Positions 15,994-20,526 of a stretch of DNA of 20,526 nt are shown in pieces. The notes below the pieces were generated by a model. It was given only the letters and a program-made list of their open reading frames with translations, had not been told where the DNA came from and did no database searches. Source of the DNA: an uncultured Ignavibacteriales bacterium (GTDB taxonomy: Bacteria; Bacteroidota; Ignavibacteria; Ignavibacteriales; Ignavibacteriaceae); the NCBI GenBank assembly GCA_903915485.1, contig CAIWTC010000081.1:1-20526 (forward strand), written 5' to 3'. A program made the position numbers and the translations under genes. The first letter of the stretch is position 1; the number at the start of each line of letters is the position of its first letter.

Positions 15994-16845
15994 TTAAATC
16001 ATATACTCGATAAAAAAATCTTTTTTGTCGTTTGACCTGATACGGACCTCGCTCTTATTGTAAACGACTGAATTGGGTCCGATGCTTTCTGTTATCCAGG
16101 CATTTCCACCAATGATACTGTTCTTACCAATAACGGTATTTCCACCTAATATTACGGCTTGCGAATAAATGATAACATCATCTTCAATAGTAGGATGTCT
16201 CTTCGTATTAAGGAATTTCTTATCCACACTTAGAGCACCTAGCGTAACACCTTGGTATATTTTGACATTATCTCCTATAACACTCGTTTCACCTATAACA
16301 ATTCCCGTGCCATGATCAATAAAGAACGGATGGCCAATAGAAGCGCCTGGATGTATATCAATTCCGGTCTTTTCGTGGGCATATTCTGTTATGATTCGGG
16401 GGATTATGGGTATTTTTAGTTTGTAGAGTTCATGCGATATCCTGTAAATAGCGATTGCAAAAAACCCAGGATAGGCCAATATGACTTCATCAATACTCTC
16501 CGCCGCGGGATCTCCCTCAAATATGAAATTAGCATCAGCCCACAACTTGGTGTGAAGTTGAGGCAATTCTTTGCTAAATTTCTCGGCAAGTTTTATCTCA
16601 TCTATCGAATAACTGCTGTCCAATAATTTCAATAATGAAATCAGATTTCTTTCAAGCAGTTGAATCTTGGCGATAATGTCATTTGATGTATAATATATCT
16701 TATTAGAAAAGTGCGGGAACAAAAAGTCCACGACTTCTATTAAGAAATCCACAGAATCTGATTTTAATTGCGAAACGCACTTGTATTTTTCCCTTACGCT
16801 AAGAATTTCCTGCGCAAATACGCTAAAGTCCCGTTCTTTTTTCAT
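15994..16845 (-). CDS. Serine O-acetyltransferase (CysE/EpsC-type, long N-terminal helical domain)
   Basis: This enzyme acetylates L-serine with acetyl-CoA to give O-acetylserine, the carbon skeleton for cysteine synthesis. The 283-aa chain has an α-helical N-terminal part (1-110), then DPAA (112-115) and YRISHEL (134-140). A left-handed β-helix follows, made of hexapeptide repeats (IHPGASIG, GIVIGETSVIGDNVKIYQGVTLGA, GNTVIGKNSIIGGNAWI). His178 in DHGTGIVIGE is the expected catalytic histidine. The extended helical N-terminus resembles the EpsC-like branch rather than E. coli CysE. No cysteine synthase gene is adjacent. No clear Shine-Dalgarno precedes the ATG at 16845. Confidence 0.93.
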   Translation of the reverse strand: MKKERDFSVFAQEILSVREKYKCVSQLKSDSVDFLIEVVDFLFPHFSNKIYYTSNDIIAKIQLLERNLISLLKLLDSSYSIDEIKLAEKFSKELPQLHTKLWADANFIFEGDPAAESIDEVILAYPGFFAIAIYRISHELYKLKIPIIPRIITEYAHEKTGIDIHPGASIGHPFFIDHGTGIVIGETSVIGDNVKIYQGVTLGALSVDKKFLNTKRHPTIEDDVIIYSQAVILGGNTVIGKNSIIGGNAWITESIGPNSVVYNKSEVRIRSNDKKDFFIEYMI

Positions 16846-16932
16846 AAATTCATTCTATTAATATTGTTTTGTAAAGAAGTTGATTTCAGTTAAATTATCG
16901 GTTCGATTTTTTATTGTTAAGTAAAAAGTACT

Positions 16933-16992
16933 ATAATTAAATTTATATTCCATTGATGGATTCAAGTAATTTTTAATTCATAATTAAATTTA
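16933..16992. repeat. 13-bp direct repeat in the spacer before the DMT-like transporter gene
   Basis: ATAATTAAATTTA occurs at 16933-16945 and again at 16980-16992, 47 bp apart start to start, in an otherwise featureless AT-rich divergent spacer (16846-17052). It could be a pair of regulator sites for either neighbour, but the low complexity makes coincidence quite possible. Confidence 0.25.
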
Positions 16993-17052
16993 ACAAAATT
17001 CCCGGATGAATATAAATATTTAATCTAGACAAAATATTCAGGTAAGCACGAT

Positions 17053-18234
17053 ATGGAATGGGTTTTTCTAATTAGTTGGTTAGGGATAATCAACGGCGCC
17101 TTAGGCGGTCAGTATCTATTAAATTGGATGGGGAATCAGGAAAGATTTGCCGGTAAAGCTGAAACTACGCCGGGAGTCATGACTTGGTGGAGAGAAATAT
17201 CTAAATTACTTTGGGCATTAATTGCTGTAACAATAGAAATTGCCCGAGGGAAAGAGCTAAAATATTTCTGGCCGGGGATGCTATCAATGGTTACAATTGG
17301 TATCTGCGCATTCACTGGTGTAATTGAAAATATCGGCTTTTTCTACCTTCCGCGGTATTATTCCCCTCATGTGTACGCGCCATATGTTAACATATATCTT
17401 GTTTTCTTACCATTTTTCGGCAAACTATTATTTAAGGCACCAATACGCAAAGAACATTGGATTGGTGTATCATTAGTTGTACTCGGCTTAGTAATAGGGA
17501 AACTTGGACAAAGCAATGCAAAATCACAGTTTGATTTAAGCGCAATGGTGTGGATATTAATTATTAACTTATGCCTGGGTTCACAACAGATATTAAACAA
17601 CAAGACAGTTCAAACAGCTTTTCAAGGTGTAGGCGCTAATGCTCTTGTTGCATGGCGTGAAGTTTGGAAATTGGTTTTCATAACATTGGCGATAATTATA
17701 TTCCCCATAATAGCTCAGTCATTTAAGGTTCATACTCCGGATAAAATTGCTGTTGAACAATTTGAGAATTCAGTCATAAAAAACCAGAAACTCGACACTC
17801 TTAATGTGGCTACTCTTCATAAGTTTTATTCAAAACAAAACGACCAGTATGTTCTTCAATCGAATATATCAGTCGATGAAGAAACTCAAATAAAAAATGT
17901 GTTTATCAAAATGGACTATAACCGTTTCTTCTCGCTTTTTGAAGGGAAACTTTTCCCAAACAATTGGATACCCATATTATTCGTAGTTGCAGCGGGCTTA
18001 ACAGGATATATTTATAGCCTTGGTTTCTTTAAGCTATCTAAATTTGCAGCACACTTTTGGGTGCCGTACACAAATGTATATTTTGCCATTCTTCCTTTTA
18101 TAATGATTTTATTTGGCGAACATGTAACTTCGTTCCAAATCGGCGGCGCTGCTGTATTGACTGTCGGACTTATAGTCGGTGTCTCTGACTATGGCAAAAA
18201 TAAAGTTGTCGAAATTGAAAATATAAATAAATAG
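17053..18234 (+). CDS. DMT/EamA-like integral membrane transporter with an internal duplication and a soluble insert
   Basis: This is a polytopic inner-membrane protein of 393 aa with about ten hydrophobic segments; I do not recognise its specific family or substrate. Two halves repeat: WREISKL (46-52) matches WREVWKL (201-207), and PYVNIYLVFLPF (110-121) matches PYTNVYFAILPF (338-349). Each half also ends with a Gly-rich segment (VVLGLVIGKLG; AVLTVGLIVGV). This resembles the duplicated five-TM architecture of drug/metabolite transporters. Unusually, a hydrophilic stretch of about 80 residues (222-303) is inserted in the second half. The start has AGGTAA upstream. It is 21 bp from the kinase fusion gene downstream and probably cotranscribed with it. 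Confidence 0.75.
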   Translation: MEWVFLISWLGIINGALGGQYLLNWMGNQERFAGKAETTPGVMTWWREISKLLWALIAVTIEIARGKELKYFWPGMLSMVTIGICAFTGVIENIGFFYLPRYYSPHVYAPYVNIYLVFLPFFGKLLFKAPIRKEHWIGVSLVVLGLVIGKLGQSNAKSQFDLSAMVWILIINLCLGSQQILNNKTVQTAFQGVGANALVAWREVWKLVFITLAIIIFPIIAQSFKVHTPDKIAVEQFENSVIKNQKLDTLNVATLHKFYSKQNDQYVLQSNISVDEETQIKNVFIKMDYNRFFSLFEGKLFPNNWIPILFVVAAGLTGYIYSLGFFKLSKFAAHFWVPYTNVYFAILPFIMILFGEHVTSFQIGGAAVLTVGLIVGVSDYGKNKVVEIENINK

Positions 18235-18255
18235 TAAACTCAAAGAGGTGCACAG

Positions 18256-19599
18256 ATGAGTAAATTCACACAAATAATAAAAAGAACCGGAGCGGTTGTT
18301 CCGTTCAACCCTGAAAGAATAAATAATGTAATTTATCGCGCAGCAGTTGCTGTCGGCGGAAGAGATAAAGAAAAAGCAGCAGAACTTGGTGCTAAGGTTA
18401 TGATTTATCTCGAGAACAATTATGAATCCGGATACAGATTCAATGTTGAGGAAATTCAGGATGCAGTAGAAAAAATTCTAATAGAAAATGGTCATGCAAA
18501 AGTTGCTAAAGAATTTATTCTCTACCGCGGAGAATCCTCCAAGAAAAGGCTTGAGAGTTCAAAACACTTTTCCAAAACGAATGAAAACATTCCATGGTCA
18601 AAAATTTGGCGCGCTCTTGATTGGTCAAGTAGTCACGAACTTAATACTGTAGAAAAACTTAATAAGAGATTACGCAATGGTGAGTTCCCTCAGATAGTCC
18701 ACGAATCTGAAAGAGCATATGAAACTCAGCTTGATACAGCAGCGGAAATAATCACCGATCGAAAAGACGAAGTTAGAATGGTTATGGTTAGCGGCCCATC
18801 TTCTTCAGGAAAGACTACCACAACTTACAAACTTGAACAAAGACTTAGTAAAGTAGGTATGAAATTTGCCCCACTTATTGTGGACAATTACTTCTTTGAT
18901 TTAGAACTTCATCCTAAAGATGAATTTGGAGATTATGATTTCGAAACTCCTCAGGCTTTGGATTTAGAATTGATAAACGACCATCTCGCAAGACTGGTAA
19001 AAGGTGAAGAAGTATTAGTACCGCACTATGATTTCAAAACAGGAAAAAGGTCTGAGTCTGTTACACCCTTACGAATTAAGGAGAATGAAGTATTGCTGAT
19101 TGACAGTTTACATGGACTTTATCCCCCATTCAGTAAAGAGATTGCACCAAACCAAAAATTTAAACTATACCTGGAACCTTTGCTTCAAATGAAAGATGAA
19201 GACGGTAGTTATATTAGATGGACCGACATCAGATTAATCCGCAGAATGCTTCGCGATTCAGTTCACAGAGCGTATAAACCGGAACAGACCCTTCTGCATT
19301 GGCACTATGTCCGCTCAGCTGAAAAACGAAATATCATTCCTTATGCTTCTTCTGCAGATTATATTGTTAATACTTCAATGGCGTATGAGCTACCTCTGTA
19401 TGTTCATCGTTTGCTTAAAGACTTTCAGGAGTGGGTTCCAAAATACAATGGCGACCCATTACGAATCGACGCTTACGAAAGAGCATTGCGCGTTAGCAAA
19501 ATGTTGCAGGCAATCGAACCGATTGCAGACGACTCACCTGTCCCGGGAACTTCAGTTTTGCGTGAGTTCATAGGCGGCAGTGAACTAGATGTTCAATAA
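18256..19599 (+). CDS. ATP-cone domain fused to a uridine-kinase-like P-loop nucleoside kinase
   Basis: The N-terminal ~90 residues form an ATP-cone, the allosteric nucleotide-binding module of ribonucleotide reductases and NrdR: IIKRTGAVVPFNPERINNVIYRA, then FNVEEIQDAVEKILIENGHAKVAKEFILYR. A linker (about 95-160) leads to a phosphoribulokinase/uridine kinase domain with P-loop GPSSSGKTT (180-188), VDNYFFD with the catalytic-type Asp, and LLIDSLHGL as Walker B-like strand. The C-terminus carries PVPGTSVLREFIGG, a tail seen in long uridine-kinase-related proteins. Length is 447 aa; classical uridine kinases are near 210. Phosphorylation of a nucleoside with allosteric control by ATP/dATP is an inference; the substrate is not provable here. 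AGAGGTG precedes the ATG, and the barrel-like gene starts 16 bp after its stop. Confidence 0.86.
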   Translation: MSKFTQIIKRTGAVVPFNPERINNVIYRAAVAVGGRDKEKAAELGAKVMIYLENNYESGYRFNVEEIQDAVEKILIENGHAKVAKEFILYRGESSKKRLESSKHFSKTNENIPWSKIWRALDWSSSHELNTVEKLNKRLRNGEFPQIVHESERAYETQLDTAAEIITDRKDEVRMVMVSGPSSSGKTTTTYKLEQRLSKVGMKFAPLIVDNYFFDLELHPKDEFGDYDFETPQALDLELINDHLARLVKGEEVLVPHYDFKTGKRSESVTPLRIKENEVLLIDSLHGLYPPFSKEIAPNQKFKLYLEPLLQMKDEDGSYIRWTDIRLIRRMLRDSVHRAYKPEQTLLHWHYVRSAEKRNIIPYASSADYIVNTSMAYELPLYVHRLLKDFQEWVPKYNGDPLRIDAYERALRVSKMLQAIEPIADDSPVPGTSVLREFIGGSELDVQ

Positions 19600-19615
19600 G
19601 AGAAAGAAGAGTAGG

Positions 19616-20526
19616 ATGAATATTATTTATAGAGTAACGCTAACTATGTTGCTTTCATTACTCGTTTGTACAAGCAATACTTTTGCAAACGACAAACAAT
19701 ATCAATCAAACCATTCAGAATATTTTTCTGAATGTTCGGATATTTTTAGCAATCCTGATTCTTCGTTGAACACTAGAGCAGCAAGAGTAAGAGTAACGCT
19801 AAAAGATGGTTCGCTTCTGATTGGACAAATACTTTCCGAGAATTCTGATACAGTATTTTTCCGTTCGAAAGGAGATATTGCAATCAGCCTTCCTAAAATA
19901 AGCATCTCTAAAACTGAGATAGTTCCGGAAGAATTGGATGTTCTAGGATTCAGTTTCTCCGACCCGAATCAGTCAAGATTGTTTTTCTCTCCAACAGCAT
20001 GGACAACCCCATCAGGCAAGGTAACCTTCTCTGACTTTGAGTTATTGTTCCCTTTTATCGGTGTTGGAATAACTGACTACTTCACTCTTTCGGGAGGCTT
20101 CTCGCTTATTCCCGGTGTAGATAATCAGGTTTACTACATAGCACCAAAAATAAAATTCGTTGATGTACCAAATCTAAAAGTCAGTGTTGGTGTCATTTAT
20201 GGTGCAGTTATGGAGTACACTGCCGGAATTGCATACAGCGTGGCCTCTATAGGCAATGAGAGGGCTAACCTGAGTTGTGGGTTGGGCTATGGATTTGCAG
20301 GATCAAAGATGTCTAAGCAGCCAATTTTGATGGTGGGTGGAGAACTTCGTACTTCAAATAACTTGAAACTTATAACCGAGAACTGGTTTACAACAGAAAA
20401 AGATGTTTCGCTCATGTCGGCAGGAATCAGATTCTTTGGGGAACACCTCTCAGCAGATTTTGCCTTTTTATTCCCGGTTGCCGGAAGCAGTGATGGTATC
20501 GGGTTTATCCCTTGGCTTGGTTTTGC
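19616..20526 (+). CDS. Secreted, probably outer-membrane β-barrel-like protein with N-terminal small-beta module (3' end cut by window)
   Basis: An open frame of 303 codons runs from the ATG at 19616 off the right edge. It starts with a signal peptide (MNIIYRVTLTMLLSLLVCTS, probable cleavage after FA). A short module follows (about 56-100: VRVTLKDGSLLIGQILSENS, then SLPKISISKTEIV), an Sm/SH3-like β pattern often found at the head of Bacteroidota envelope proteins. From about residue 110 on, alternating aromatic/glycine strands (LFPFIGVGITDYFTLSGGFS, KIKFVDVPNLKVSVGVIYGA, LMSAGIRFFGEHLSADFAFL) suggest a β-barrel. AAGAAGAG lies just upstream. It is 16 bp behind the kinase fusion and likely in its operon. 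Function is unknown; the outer-membrane location is an inference. Confidence 0.75.
   Translation, partial: MNIIYRVTLTMLLSLLVCTSNTFANDKQYQSNHSEYFSECSDIFSNPDSSLNTRAARVRVTLKDGSLLIGQILSENSDTVFFRSKGDIAISLPKISISKTEIVPEELDVLGFSFSDPNQSRLFFSPTAWTTPSGKVTFSDFELLFPFIGVGITDYFTLSGGFSLIPGVDNQVYYIAPKIKFVDVPNLKVSVGVIYGAVMEYTAGIAYSVASIGNERANLSCGLGYGFAGSKMSKQPILMVGGELRTSNNLKLITENWFTTEKDVSLMSAGIRFFGEHLSADFAFLFPVAGSSDGIGFIPWLGF

Overview
The window is AT-rich, densely packed bacterial chromosome. I found no tRNA, rRNA, CRISPR array, transposase or phage gene. The gene content is a diderm one: a MacA/AcrA-type adaptor with an RND pump and a TolC-like channel, a lipoprotein, and a probable outer-membrane barrel with an N-terminal small-beta module. 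Base composition and gene style suit the Bacteroidota/Ignavibacteria/Chlorobi group. That placement is an inference from style, not from a marker gene.

Region 1 (1-6865, minus strand) is a complete histidine operon, read hisG-hisD-hisC-hisB-hisH-hisA-hisF-hisIE. hisIE runs off the left edge. The genes overlap or lie a few bases apart, and the order is that of the enterobacterial his operon. Upstream of hisG I read a classical transcription attenuator: a 22-codon leader peptide with four consecutive His codons, a perfect 10-bp GC-rich terminator hairpin with a T-run, and two alternative pairings (anti-terminator and anti-anti-terminator) placed where a His-codon-stalled ribosome would switch them. 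HisB carries a shortened, degenerate HAD phosphatase half fused to an intact dehydratase. The histidinol-phosphate phosphatase step is therefore probably supplied from elsewhere.

Region 2 (6866-12630, plus strand) is a divergently transcribed tripartite efflux operon: membrane-fusion protein, RND (HAE1-type) transporter, TolC-family channel. A spacer of about 245 bp separates it from the his leader and holds promoter-like sequences and two small hairpins.

Region 3 (12643-16845, minus strand) holds a small lipoprotein, a nitroreductase, a YgiD/LigB-type dioxygenase, a tandem two-domain adenylate kinase whose second domain has lost its catalytic residues, and a serine O-acetyltransferase. The kinase and dioxygenase genes are close enough to be cotranscribed.

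Region 4 (17053 to right edge, plus strand) looks like a three-gene operon: a duplicated DMT-like membrane transporter with a soluble insert, a fusion of an ATP-cone with a uridine-kinase-like P-loop kinase, and a secreted or outer-membrane barrel-like protein cut by the window end.

The features most worth follow-up are the his attenuator, the vestigial HAD half of HisB, the half-dead tandem adenylate kinase and the ATP-cone kinase fusion.
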